A DNA stretch of 64,000 nt from JAFALK01 sp042701975 (lineage in GTDB: Bacteria > Pseudomonadota > Gammaproteobacteria > Burkholderiales > Burkholderiaceae_C): assembly GCA_042701975.1 (NCBI GenBank), contig CP170561.1, positions 3,968,001 to 4,032,000 on the forward strand, in the 5' to 3' direction. Each line of letters begins with the position of its first letter. Position 1 is the stretch's first letter. Positions 34,860 through 43,540 of the stretch are shown here, piece after piece. A program made the translations under genes and the position numbers. Below the pieces are notes generated by a model. It saw only the letters and a program-made list of their open reading frames with translations. It was not told where the DNA came from and searched no databases.

Positions 34860-36020
34860 TCAAGCCTTCGCCATCAAGCTGATGAAACGATCGAAGAGAT
34901 AGGAGATGTCGTGCGGACCGGGGCTCGCTTCCGGGTGGCCCTGGAAGCAGAAGGCCGGCTTGTCGGTGCGGGCCAGGCCCTGCAGCGTGCCGTCGAACAG
35001 GCTGATGTGCGTGGGGCGCAGGTTCGCGGGCAGCGTGTCGGCGTCGACCGCGAAGCCGTGGTTCTGGCTGGTGATCGAGACGCGGCCGTTGTCCAGGTCC
35101 TTCACGGGGTGGTTGGCACCGTGGTGGCCGAACTTCATCTTGAAGGTCTTGGCACCGCTTGCCAGCGCCATGATCTGGTGGCCCAGGCAGATGCCGAAGG
35201 TCGGGATGCCGGCTTCGATCAGCTGCGCGGTGGCCTTGATGGCGTAGTCGCAAGGCTCCGGGTCGCCGGGGCCGTTGGAGAGGAACACGCCGTCTGGCTC
35301 CAGGTCGAACACGGCGGATGCGGGCGTCTGCGCCGGCACGACGGTGATCTTGCAGCCGCGCGAGGCGAGCATGCGCAGGATGTTGGCCTTGACGCCGAAG
35401 TCGTAGGCCACGACGTGGAACTTCGGGCTCGCTTGCGTGCCGTAGCCGCTGCCGAGCTTCCACTCGGTTTCGGTCCAGCTTTGCGTTTCGCTCGTGCTGA
35501 CGACCTTGGCCAGGTCCTGGCCAGCCATGCTCGGCGCAGCCTTGGCCTTGACGATCGCATCGGCGATCAGCGCATCGGTGATCTTCTCGCCCGGTTGCAG
35601 GGCGAGGATGCAGCCATTCTGCGCGCCGGTCGTACGCAGCACGCGGGTCAGGCGGCGGGTGTCGATGTCGGCAATCGCAACGGTGCCCTCGTCGCGCAGG
35701 TATTGCTGCAGCGTGCGGGTCTTGCGGAAGTTGGATTCAAGGAGGGGCGCCTCCTTGATGATCAGGCCTGCGGCAAAAACCTTCTTGGCTTCGACGTCCT
35801 CTTCGTTGACGCCGTAGTTGCCAATGTGCGGATACGTCAAGGTGACGATCTGCTGGCAGTAGCTCGGGTCGGTGAGGATTTCTTGGTAACCGGTCAGCGA
35901 GGTGTTGAACACCACTTCGCCAACGGTGTGGCCGGCGGCGCCGATGGAAGCGCCTTTGAAGATCGTGCCGTCTGCCAGGGCCAGAATCGCGAGAGGAGCG
36001 GAGGAAAGATCGGGCAGCAC
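34860..36020 (-). CDS. carA: Carbamoyl-phosphate synthase small subunit
   Basis: 386 residues. Class I glutamine amidotransferase with nucleophile motif FGICLGHQIMALA, NHGFAVD and the catalytic HPEASPGPHD. It hydrolyses glutamine and passes ammonia to CarB. Upstream lies a 220-base region; on the minus strand it has a TATACT -10-like element (36175-36170) but no convincing -35, and no arginine or pyrimidine operator was recognised. Confidence 0.97.
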   Translation of the reverse strand: MLPDLSSAPLAILALADGTIFKGASIGAAGHTVGEVVFNTSLTGYQEILTDPSYCQQIVTLTYPHIGNYGVNEEDVEAKKVFAAGLIIKEAPLLESNFRKTRTLQQYLRDEGTVAIADIDTRRLTRVLRTTGAQNGCILALQPGEKITDALIADAIVKAKAAPSMAGQDLAKVVSTSETQSWTETEWKLGSGYGTQASPKFHVVAYDFGVKANILRMLASRGCKITVVPAQTPASAVFDLEPDGVFLSNGPGDPEPCDYAIKATAQLIEAGIPTFGICLGHQIMALASGAKTFKMKFGHHGANHPVKDLDNGRVSITSQNHGFAVDADTLPANLRPTHISLFDGTLQGLARTDKPAFCFQGHPEASPGPHDISYLFDRFISLMAKA

Positions 36021-36240
36021 GGGAACTCCGGTAGAGTGCGCGCGCCCAGCTCCGCTCTCAAATCAGCACCTTCAGCCGTAAGCCGTAGGCGTCGGATTTT
36101 TTGCAGGATTCCGGTAGGGGAAACGGTGGAGTTTCGCTGGGGTGCGGCAGGTTGCAGGTAAACCGAACGAGTATAACCCGGCCAGGGTTATCCCGAGCCT
36201 CAAATCAGAGGCCCGGTCACAGTATTTTTGCTATTCCGAT

Positions 36241-36642
36241 TTAGAGCGCTGCAATGCCGGCGCGCGCGATCTGCGCGTCTTCCACCGACTTCACGCCGCT
36301 GACGCCCACGGCGCCCACATGCTGGCCTTCGACAACGATCGGCACGCCGCCTTCGAGCATGCCTGACAGGCCCGGCGCCGATAGGAACGAGGTGCGGCCC
36401 TGGTTGATCATGTCCTCGTAACCCTTGGACTCGCGACGGCCCAGCGCCGAGGTGTTGGCCTTGGCCACGGAGATCTGCGCGGAGATGGGCGCCGCGCCGT
36501 CCAGGCGCTGGAACCACAGCAGGTGGCCGCCATCGTCCACCACGGCGATGGACACGGCCCAGCCGTTCTTCTGCGCCTCGGCCTCGGCTGCTTGGGCAAT
36601 GCGGCGGGCGTCGTCAGCGGTCAGGGTGGGTTTGCTCTTCAT
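36241..36642 (-). CDS. GlcG/HbpS family (DUF336) protein
   Basis: 133 residues from ATG 36642; an upstream TTG at 36660 is possible. Family motifs LTADDARRIAQAAEAEA, SIAVVDDGGHLLWFQRLDGA, GGVPIVVEGQHVGAVGVSG and a final EDAQIARAG are present. Members bind heme or flavin-like ligands or occur beside glycolate genes; the true role is often unknown. No signal peptide, so cytosolic here, unlike HbpS. It is a lone gene between carA and the glycosidase. A GCCTC/GAGGC hairpin (36197-36212) lies downstream. Confidence 0.85.
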   Translation of the reverse strand: MKSKPTLTADDARRIAQAAEAEAQKNGWAVSIAVVDDGGHLLWFQRLDGAAPISAQISVAKANTSALGRRESKGYEDMINQGRTSFLSAPGLSGMLEGGVPIVVEGQHVGAVGVSGVKSVEDAQIARAGIAAL

Positions 36643-36717
36643 GATGATCGTGTGCGGCAAGTGTTGAACCTGCCGTAACGATAACGCGCAATGAAGACCC
36701 GCTGGACTATTGATGGT

Positions 36718-38226
36718 CTATTTGGCTGCTTCCTTGTAGTTCCGCAGCACGTACGGCGCACTCACCACGACAGGCTGGCCCACCTGGCCCAGCTGCAACG
36801 CGAGGTTGACCGTGCCGCCGGCATAGCCTTCCGCCGCAATGCCCGCCACCATCACCGGCGCCAGCTTGGAGGTCAGCGTCGCAGCACCCGACACCACGCT
36901 CGTGTACGGCGGCGTGCCCATCTGCACCAGCACGGGCACGGTGGCTTGCGCCTTCGGATCTTCGGTGTCGAGCCGCGCCCAGAGCAGCACGCGCAGCTCG
37001 TCGCCCTTCCTGATGTCGGCCAGCACCGGCGACACGGCGCCCACGTCCCAAGCATTGGCCAGGCGCTGCTTCAGGTCCACGCGCAGGCAGGTCTTGCCGG
37101 CCGCTTCGCAAGCCACAGTCTGGGTGGTCTGCTTGTCGCCATAGACATTCCAGGCGGCCACGCGCGGCGTGTTGATCACGAACTCCATCGCCGGGTCGGT
37201 GGCGCGTTCCACCGATGCCTTGATCGACGGATCCATCTGCTCGGGAATCAGGGCACCGTGGACGGTCTTCACCCAGCCGTCCTTCTTCATGTCCCAGACG
37301 ACGAAATCCGAATCGAACTGCCAGTAGGACCAGCCGAAGCCCTTGGCCTCGGCGGTGCGCGCCACGGCATCCGTCCAGAGCACGCGGTAGAGCGAACCCG
37401 CTTTCTCCAGCGCGCCGAATTCGCCGAGCAGGATCGGCCGTTTGTTGCGCTCGGCCCAGGTCGCCACCTGCGCAAAGTCTTTCTTCAGGCGGTCGCGGTC
37501 AAACGCGGTGCCCCAGGTGATGCCCGAGAGGTTGGTGAACTGGGGCGTCCATGAAGCCCCCTGGTGCGTGAACTCCATCGGCGTGTAGTAGTGGAAGGTC
37601 ACGACGATGTTGCGATCCGCGGCGGGCAGCTTGAGGTTGTCGAGCTCGCCCATCGAGTTCCACATGCGCGGCCCGATCACAACCCGGCGCGTCGGGTTGC
37701 TGGCGCGGATGATGGCGAGGTTCTCGGCCAGCACGTCGTTCCAGGCGTCGTTCATCTGGCCGTTCGGCTCGTTGAGGATCTCGAAGACCACGCTGGCCGG
37801 CGCATCCTTGAAGTGCAGCGAGACCTGGCGCCAGAAAGCCTGCAGCTTGGGCCGGCAGCCAGCGAGATCCTTGGCGCAATCCTCGAAGTTGTGCTCATCG
37901 AGGATCACCTGCAAGCCGGCCTTGGTGCCGGCGTCCACCAGCGTGTCCAGCGTCTTGAACCAGGCCGGCGAGAGCTTCCCGTCCTTGTCCATGTGGGCGA
38001 AGGCATGCAGGTTCATGCGGACGTGGTCAAAGCCGCCGTCCTTGATCGCCTGCATGTGGCGCGGCTGGAAGCGCGCTTGGGCCCCATCCGTCCAGAGTGG
38101 GTCGTAGCCGACGATGTTGACGCCGCGCTTGAGGGCGGGAGCCGCCTCTTGCGCCAGGGCCGGCATCAAGCCGGAGCCCAGCAACAGCACACCCAAAGCG
38201 GAAAGACGCGCGATCCTAGCGAACAT
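36718..38226 (-). CDS. Secreted GH5 glycoside hydrolase with C-terminal beta-sandwich
   Basis: 502 residues. A signal peptide ends near ALA-QEA (about residue 25). The catalytic TIM barrel has RMNLHAF, VFEILNEPNG with acid/base E153, YYTPMEFTHQG, and LLGEFGALE with nucleophile E269, then WSYWQFDSDF: the pattern of clan A family GH5 endoglucanase/mannanase-like enzymes. Residues about 340-500 look like a beta-sandwich carbohydrate-binding or accessory module. It acts outside the cytoplasm on a beta-glucan or mannan; the exact substrate cannot be told. A TAAACA palindrome lies just upstream, suggesting control by a sugar-responsive repressor. Confidence 0.88.
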   Translation of the reverse strand: MFARIARLSALGVLLLGSGLMPALAQEAAPALKRGVNIVGYDPLWTDGAQARFQPRHMQAIKDGGFDHVRMNLHAFAHMDKDGKLSPAWFKTLDTLVDAGTKAGLQVILDEHNFEDCAKDLAGCRPKLQAFWRQVSLHFKDAPASVVFEILNEPNGQMNDAWNDVLAENLAIIRASNPTRRVVIGPRMWNSMGELDNLKLPAADRNIVVTFHYYTPMEFTHQGASWTPQFTNLSGITWGTAFDRDRLKKDFAQVATWAERNKRPILLGEFGALEKAGSLYRVLWTDAVARTAEAKGFGWSYWQFDSDFVVWDMKKDGWVKTVHGALIPEQMDPSIKASVERATDPAMEFVINTPRVAAWNVYGDKQTTQTVACEAAGKTCLRVDLKQRLANAWDVGAVSPVLADIRKGDELRVLLWARLDTEDPKAQATVPVLVQMGTPPYTSVVSGAATLTSKLAPVMVAGIAAEGYAGGTVNLALQLGQVGQPVVVSAPYVLRNYKEAAK

Positions 38227-38251
38227 GGTTTGTCTCCAGTGTCATGGCCAA

Positions 38252-38271
38252 CTAAACAGGCTCTTGTTTAG
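38252..38271. promoter_or_regulatory. Palindromic operator candidate before the GH5 gene
   Basis: Perfect inverted repeat CTAAACA-GGCTCT-TGTTTAG, 26 bases before the GH5 ATG. Size and spacing fit a dimeric repressor; the regulator is not encoded next to it. Confidence 0.5.
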
Positions 38272-38345
38272 CCATTTTGACCAGGACACCGCGAGACGCA
38301 CCCCGGGCTAACCCCGGAATTCAGCGCAAGACGGGAACAAGCCGG

Positions 38346-39713
38346 TTACGAGGCCCGCTCGAAGACCGCGATGCTTTCGACGTGCGCCGTGTGCGGGAAC
38401 ATGTTCACCGCGCTCGCCGCCGTGCAGCGGTAGCCAGCCACATTCACCAGCAAGCCCGCGTCCCGCGCCAGCGTGGCCGGGTTGCAGCTCACGTAGACGA
38501 TGCGGCGCGGCGGCGTCCAGCCGGGCGCAAGCGTTGGGTCCTGTGCGATGTCTGCAATCGCCTTGGCCAGCGCGAAGGCGCCTTCGCGCGGCGGGTCCAC
38601 CAGCCACTTGTCGGCCACGCCGTCGGCGGCCAACAGCTCGGGCGTCATCTCGAACAGGTTGCGCGCGACGAAGCTGGTGTTGCGGTCCAGCTTGTTGCGT
38701 TTTGCGTTCTCGCGTGAGCGCTGCACCAGCGCCTCGCTGCCTTCGATGCCCAGCACCTCGCGCGCCTGCGTGGCCAGCGGCAGCGTGAAGTTGCCCAGGC
38801 CACAGAACCAGTCGATCACACGCTCATCCGGCTGCACCTGCAGCAGGCGCAGCGCGCGGCCGACCAGCACCGTGTTGATGTGCGGATTGACCTGGGTGAA
38901 GTCCGTCGGCTTGAAGGGCATGAGCACGCCGAACTCGGGCAGCGAGTACGACAGCTCTGGCCCGCCTTCGTCGAGCAGATGGACGGTGTCCGGCCCCTTG
39001 GGCTGCAGCCACCATTGCACGCCGTGCTGGGCGTACTTCTCGGCAAAGGCGCGCAACAGAGCCTTGTCGCCGTCCGGCAGCGGGTTCAGGTGGCGCAACA
39101 CGAGCGCCATCACTTGGTCCCCCATGGCCAGCTCGATCTGCGGCAGGCGGTCGCGCTCGGCCATGCTGGCGATGAGCTCGCGCAGCGGCATCATCAGATC
39201 GCTGACCGACTGGGGCACGACCTTGCAGACCTGCATGTCGGCCACGTAGCGGCTCTTGCGCTCGTGAAAGCCGATCAGCACCGCGCCCTTCTTGGCCACA
39301 TAGCGCACCGAGAAGCGCGCGCGGTAGCGGTAGCCCCAGGCCGGCCCTTCGATCGGGCGCAGCAGGGTTTCGGCCCTGACCTTGCCGAGGTGCCAGAGGT
39401 TGTCTTCCACCACGCGCTGCTTCACGGCCACCTGGGCGCCAGGTGCCAGGTGCTGCATCTTGCAGCCGCCACAGGCGCCCGCATGCAGGCCAAAGTGCGG
39501 GCAGTTGGGCTGCACACGCTGCGAACTCTCGCGGCGCAGCGCGACCAAGGCGCCCTGCTCCCAGTTGTTCTTCTTGCGACCGACGGTGACCTGCACCTCT
39601 TCGCCAGGCAAGGCGCCCTCGATGAAAACGACTTTGCCTTCTTGATTGTGGGCCACGCCCTGGGCCTCAAGGTCGAGCGAGGTGACCTTGAGCCATTCCG
39701 ATACTTGCGTCAT
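38346..39713 (-). CDS. rlmD: 23S rRNA (uracil-1939-C5)-methyltransferase RlmD
   Basis: 455 residues. TRAM domain at the N-terminus; iron-sulfur cysteines C71, C81 and C84 (CPHFGLHAGACGGCKMQ) with a fourth further on; methyltransferase motifs VIDWFCGLGNFTLPLA, DPPREGA and the catalytic VSCNPATLARD. It makes m5U1939 in 23S rRNA. It follows rpoS by 47 bases; the surE-pcm-nlpD-rpoS-rlmD order is conserved in Burkholderiales. Confidence 0.94.
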   Translation of the reverse strand: MTQVSEWLKVTSLDLEAQGVAHNQEGKVVFIEGALPGEEVQVTVGRKKNNWEQGALVALRRESSQRVQPNCPHFGLHAGACGGCKMQHLAPGAQVAVKQRVVEDNLWHLGKVRAETLLRPIEGPAWGYRYRARFSVRYVAKKGAVLIGFHERKSRYVADMQVCKVVPQSVSDLMMPLRELIASMAERDRLPQIELAMGDQVMALVLRHLNPLPDGDKALLRAFAEKYAQHGVQWWLQPKGPDTVHLLDEGGPELSYSLPEFGVLMPFKPTDFTQVNPHINTVLVGRALRLLQVQPDERVIDWFCGLGNFTLPLATQAREVLGIEGSEALVQRSRENAKRNKLDRNTSFVARNLFEMTPELLAADGVADKWLVDPPREGAFALAKAIADIAQDPTLAPGWTPPRRIVYVSCNPATLARDAGLLVNVAGYRCTAASAVNMFPHTAHVESIAVFERAS

Positions 39714-39760
39714 AGGGACGCGATTTTAGAAGGCCTCGCCGGCAGGCCCGAGATTCGGCC

Positions 39761-40843
39761 TCAGAAGATCGAATCGCGATCGATTCCGCGGCGCTGCATG
39801 TTGCGCTTGAGCTTGGCCAGCGCCTCGAGCTGGATTTGGCGGATGCGCTCGCGCGTCAGGCCCAGGCGAACGGCCAGCACATCGAGTGTTTCCGGCTCGC
39901 GGTCGGAGAGACCATAGCGCCCCGCCACCACCTCGCGCTCACGATCGTTGAGCGAAGCCAGGCCGCTGTCGAGCAAATTCTCCAGCTCGTGGCTGAGCCG
40001 CAGGCCCATGGGATCGACGGCCTGCTCGTCGGCCACCAAGTCCATCAGCGATTCGCCGCCTTCGGCCGTGCGATCGACCGGTGAATCGAGCGAACTCGGC
40101 AGTTCCGCGTAGGCCAGCAACTCGGTGATCTCGGCCAGCGGGCGGTGCAGGTGATGCGCGATGTCGTCGGCGCGAACTTGCGTGTCTTCGCCGCGCTCGC
40201 TGCGGCGCGTCTCGAGCAGCCGGCGGGCCTTGAGCACCTGATTGAGCTCGCGCACGATGTGCACCGGCAGCCGCACCAATCGCGCCTGATGCATCAGCGC
40301 GCGCTCGATGCCCTGGCGGATCCACCAGCTGGCATAGGTCGAGAAACGGAAACCGCGCTCGGGCTCGAACTTGCTGATCGCGTGCATCAGGCCGAGGTTG
40401 CCTTCCTCGATCAGATCGCTCATCGGCAGGCCGCGGCCCAAGTAGTTCTTGGCGATGCTCACGACCAGGCGCAGGTTGTGCTGGATCATCGCCTGGCGCG
40501 AGTCAAAGCAGCCCTCACGCGCGGCCTTGGCGGTGGCGTATTCCTGTTCGGGGCTCAGCAGCGGCGTGCGGCGGATGTCGCGCAGGTAGGCCTGCAGCGC
40601 ATTGCCCAGCTCCACATCGACGCTCGACACGCTGTTGCGCAGCGCATCGGCGTCTTCATCGAAGGCGGCGGGCTCGGAATCTGCAGACGCTGCATCGTGC
40701 CCGTTGCCGTTACCGTTGCTGTGGCCGTTCCCGTGGCCATTGCCATGGCCGTTGCCCTGACCGGCTGCGGCGATCCAGACCGGCGGCACGACGGGCGATT
40801 CTTGAGATTTGGGCAAGGCGCGCTTCATGATCTGAAAGTGCAT
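39761..40843 (-). CDS. rpoS: Stationary-phase sigma factor RpoS
   Basis: Up to 360 residues. Region 1.2 (DVELGNALQAYLRDIRRTPL), 2.1-2.4 (LVVSIAKNYLGRG, DLIEEGNLGLMHAISKFE, RFSTYASWWIRQGIERAL), region 3 and a 4.2 HTH (LGLTRERIRQIQLEALAKL) identify RpoS. Before region 1.2 is an unusual low-complexity Gly-Asn-His stretch (about residues 30-50). Starts at ATG 40843 and ATG 40828 are both possible; the first has GGGG before it. It directs general stress and stationary-phase genes. 14 bases after nlpD, inside which its own promoter is expected by analogy with E. coli. Confidence 0.96.
   Translation of the reverse strand: MHFQIMKRALPKSQESPVVPPVWIAAAGQGNGHGNGHGNGHSNGNGNGHDAASADSEPAAFDEDADALRNSVSSVDVELGNALQAYLRDIRRTPLLSPEQEYATAKAAREGCFDSRQAMIQHNLRLVVSIAKNYLGRGLPMSDLIEEGNLGLMHAISKFEPERGFRFSTYASWWIRQGIERALMHQARLVRLPVHIVRELNQVLKARRLLETRRSERGEDTQVRADDIAHHLHRPLAEITELLAYAELPSSLDSPVDRTAEGGESLMDLVADEQAVDPMGLRLSHELENLLDSGLASLNDREREVVAGRYGLSDREPETLDVLAVRLGLTRERIRQIQLEALAKLKRNMQRRGIDRDSIF
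40697..40756 (-). repeat. In-frame repeat encoding (GNGH)3-SNGNGNGH in RpoS
   Basis: Sixty bases made of degenerate GG(C)AA(C/T)GG(C)CA(C/T) units give 20 residues alternating Gly with Asn, His or Ser. Codons vary between copies, so the protein repeat is older than the last DNA duplication or is kept by selection. Confidence 0.85.
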
Positions 40844-40857
40844 GCCCCATCGACGAC

Positions 40858-41727
40858 TCAGCGGTTCGGCAGAACCCGCGCAGGATCAATCGGCTTGCCT
40901 TGCTTGCGCACTTCGAAGTGCAGCTTCACTTGATCAGCGTCTGTGGAACCCATCTCAGCAATCCTCTGGCCCTTGCGAACCACCTGTTCATCCTTGACCA
41001 GCAGCGTTTGGTTGTGCGCGTAAGCAGTCAGGTAGGTGTCGTTGTGCTTGATGATGACGAGATTGCCGAAGCCACGCAAGTCATTCCCGACATAGACCAC
41101 TCGGCCATCAGCAGCAGCGTAGACAGGATCGCCGGCTTTACCTCCGAAATCGAGACCCTTGCTGCGCGGCTCATCAAAATTGGCGATCACCGGGCCGTTC
41201 ACCGGCCAGCCCCAGTTGAGATCGTCGTCGGCCTTGCCGCCACTGCTGGACGGCGTGACCACTGCGGGCACAGGCGCCGATGCAGCGGGCTTGCTGGCCT
41301 CGGGTTTGGAATCCAACGGACGCGGCGCATCGGTCTTCGCCGTCGTGATCGGCTTGGTGGTCACGCCGTTGGCGTTGGCTTCGGCACCCGGCGGCAGCAC
41401 GCGCAGGCTCTGCCCCACGTCGATGCGATCCGGATTGGTGATGCCGTTCCACTTGGCCACGTCGCGCCAGTTCTGGCCGTTGTCCAGCGCGATGCGCAGC
41501 AGGCTGTCGCCGGCCTTGACCACGTAGAAGCCCGGCTGCGGTTTGGTTTCCACCGTAGCAGGCGCAGGCGTGCTGGCCGCGGGCGCGGGGCTGCTGGCCG
41601 GCTGCGCGGGTTTGCCGACGGCACGCTGCTCGACAGGCGCGGGCTGGTTGAGGGAAACGTGCGTACAGGCAGACAACGCCAGCAGCGCGAAGGCGAGAAG
41701 GACCTGGGAAATGCGGGTGTGGCTCAT
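40858..41727 (-). CDS. nlpD: NlpD-like lipoprotein, LysM and M23 domains
   Basis: 289 residues from ATG 41727. Lipobox LSAC with C21 as lipid anchor; a LysM domain (about 65-110: YVVKAGDSLLRIALDNGQ); a Pro/Ala/Lys linker; and a LytM/M23 domain (about 185-285). The zinc-binding His of HxGxD is replaced (RSKGLDFGG), as in NlpD activators, so it should activate a cell-wall amidase in cell separation rather than cut peptidoglycan itself. Sits between pcm and rpoS. Confidence 0.93.
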   Translation of the reverse strand: MSHTRISQVLLAFALLALSACTHVSLNQPAPVEQRAVGKPAQPASSPAPAASTPAPATVETKPQPGFYVVKAGDSLLRIALDNGQNWRDVAKWNGITNPDRIDVGQSLRVLPPGAEANANGVTTKPITTAKTDAPRPLDSKPEASKPAASAPVPAVVTPSSSGGKADDDLNWGWPVNGPVIANFDEPRSKGLDFGGKAGDPVYAAADGRVVYVGNDLRGFGNLVIIKHNDTYLTAYAHNQTLLVKDEQVVRKGQRIAEMGSTDADQVKLHFEVRKQGKPIDPARVLPNR

Positions 41728-41764
41728 GCGTCGCTTTTGTTGGACTGGGCTGTTACGCCGGCTC

Positions 41765-42586
41765 TCAGACAACTCCGGATTTTAGAGGGACGAAGAGCAC
41801 ACCTTCGTGCTCGCTGCGTAGGAAGCGGCTGACGCCGCCCTGACTCTCATGATCGACCACCACCAGCACCTGCTGGCGCGTGCCCGGCACGGCCATCGGC
41901 GCCACCAGGCGGCCGCCGGGTGCCAGTTGCTCCAGCCAGGCCGGAGGAATGTCTTCACCGCCAGCGGCGGCAACGATGCTGTCGTAGGGCGCGTTCGGCA
42001 CATGGCCCAGTCGACCATCGCCAAACACCAGCCGGATGCGCTGGCCGAGCCCAGCCGCTGCCAGATTGTCCCGCGCCTTGTCGTGCAGCAGCTTGAGCCG
42101 CTCGATGGACACAACCGAGCTGCCCATCAGGCCGAGCAACGCCGCCTGATAGCCGCAGCCGGTACCGATCTCCAGCACGCGGCCGAGGCTGCCTTGCGCG
42201 CGTGCCTTGGCGCCCTGCATCAGCAAGGCCAGCATGCGTCCGACCACGGAAGGCTTGGAGATCGTCTGCCCCAGGCCGATGGGCAGGCTCGTGTCTTCAT
42301 AGGACTGGATCGCCAGCGCGCTATCCACGAAGACATGGCGCGGCACGACGCCAAAAGCATCCAGCACGCGCTGGTCCTGCAGGCCATCCAGCTGAAGGCG
42401 ACGCACCATGCGCGCGCGCACCTGCGCCGAATCGAGCCCGAGGCCGCTGGGCGCCGCACTGCGTTGCGCGTCCAGCGCTGCCTCGCGCAGATGCCGCTGC
42501 GGCATCAAGACCGTGCGAGCGGCGCCGCCTGCTGGCTTGGCAACCTTGTCCAGAGACAGCGGGAAGCGCTTGCTGCGCTCATTCAT
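41765..42586 (-). CDS. pcm: Protein-L-isoaspartate O-methyltransferase
   Basis: 273 residues. The PCMT core begins near residue 75 with VPRHVFVD and TSLPIGLGQTISKPSVVGRML; SAM motif VLEIGTGCGYQAALL. An N-terminal extension of about 55 residues, basic and probably disordered, is longer than in E. coli (208 residues). It repairs age-damaged isoaspartyl residues. Its start overlaps the surE stop by 4 bases. Confidence 0.94.
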   Translation of the reverse strand: MNERSKRFPLSLDKVAKPAGGAARTVLMPQRHLREAALDAQRSAAPSGLGLDSAQVRARMVRRLQLDGLQDQRVLDAFGVVPRHVFVDSALAIQSYEDTSLPIGLGQTISKPSVVGRMLALLMQGAKARAQGSLGRVLEIGTGCGYQAALLGLMGSSVVSIERLKLLHDKARDNLAAAGLGQRIRLVFGDGRLGHVPNAPYDSIVAAAGGEDIPPAWLEQLAPGGRLVAPMAVPGTRQQVLVVVDHESQGGVSRFLRSEHEGVLFVPLKSGVV

Positions 42587-43332
42587 GACTGCAGACCCAG
42601 CCGTGTCTTCCAGGGTGCAATGCCGGCGTGGTCGCTCAAATCCATCTGCAGCGGCGTGATCGAGATCTCGCCGTTGCTGGTGGCGTGGAAGTCCGTGCCC
42701 TCTCCGGCTTCGCGTGCATCGCCGGCCGGGCCGATCCAGTAGATCGTCTCGCCACGCGGGCTCTCCTGCCGCACGGCGGGCTGGCTGGCATGCCGGCGGC
42801 CCAGGCGCGTGATGCGGCGCGGCAGTGCCAGTGCATCTGCGCGGTTAGGAATATTCACATTCAGCAGGAACGGCTGCGCCAGTCCACCGGCGATGACCTG
42901 CTCCACGATGGAGCGCGCAGCCGCAGCGGCGGCATCCAGATCGCCCCAACCCTTGTCCACCTGCGAGAACGCGATCGACGGGATGCCGAACAGATAGCCT
43001 TCCGTGGCTGCGGCCACGGTGCCGGAATAGATCGTGTCGTCGCCCATGTTGGCGCCGTTGTTGATGCCCGAGAGCACCAGATCCGGCTTGCGGCCCAGCA
43101 CGCCGGTCAGCGCCAGATGGACCGAATCCGAAGGGGAGCCGTTCACGAACCGGAAGCCGTTGGCCGCCCGGTGCACGTTGAGCGGCCGGCTCAGCGTCAG
43201 CGAGTTGGAAGCGCCGCTGGCGTTCTGCTCGGGTGCGAAGACCTCGATCTCCCCCAGGCCCTCGCAAGCCTTGACCAGCGCCGCCAAGCCGGGCGCCAGA
43301 TAACCGTCATCGTTCGAAATGAGGATGTGCAT
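42583..43332 (-). CDS. surE: 5'/3'-nucleotidase SurE
   Basis: 249 residues, the usual length. Metal-binding NDDG at 7-10 (ILISNDDGY), FAPEQNASGASNSLTL, and LSGINNGANMGDDTIYSGTV are typical. It removes phosphate from nucleoside monophosphates and short polyphosphate in stationary phase. First gene of the stress cluster, coupled to pcm. Confidence 0.97.
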   Translation of the reverse strand: MHILISNDDGYLAPGLAALVKACEGLGEIEVFAPEQNASGASNSLTLSRPLNVHRAANGFRFVNGSPSDSVHLALTGVLGRKPDLVLSGINNGANMGDDTIYSGTVAAATEGYLFGIPSIAFSQVDKGWGDLDAAAAAARSIVEQVIAGGLAQPFLLNVNIPNRADALALPRRITRLGRRHASQPAVRQESPRGETIYWIGPAGDAREAGEGTDFHATSNGEISITPLQMDLSDHAGIAPWKTRLGLQS

Positions 43333-43540
43333 AGCGACTCATTGTAGGCAGGCGTGTTCCCGCCAAAGAGAGCAAAATCGCGGCCGGGAGACTGGCTCGG
43401 CCGCCCGCGGCGGCACTGATCCTGAACAAGCGCTCAAGGAAAACCCGTCAGTGTGAGCCCGCAACTGGGTGCCGCGAAGCTGGGAGCTGCGCGCCTTGTG
43501 AGCTAGTATCGAAGAAGAACAAGCGAGGAGCGAAGCGCCA

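Noticed and set aside
36061..36110. Possible terminator in the carA leader (TTTTTT at about 36098)
   Set aside because: The T-run is on the plus strand, where no gene ends, and the stem is weak; on the minus strand it is an A-run.
40697..40756. Short repeats resembling a CRISPR or tandem-repeat locus
   Set aside because: Inside the rpoS reading frame, no spacers and no cas genes.
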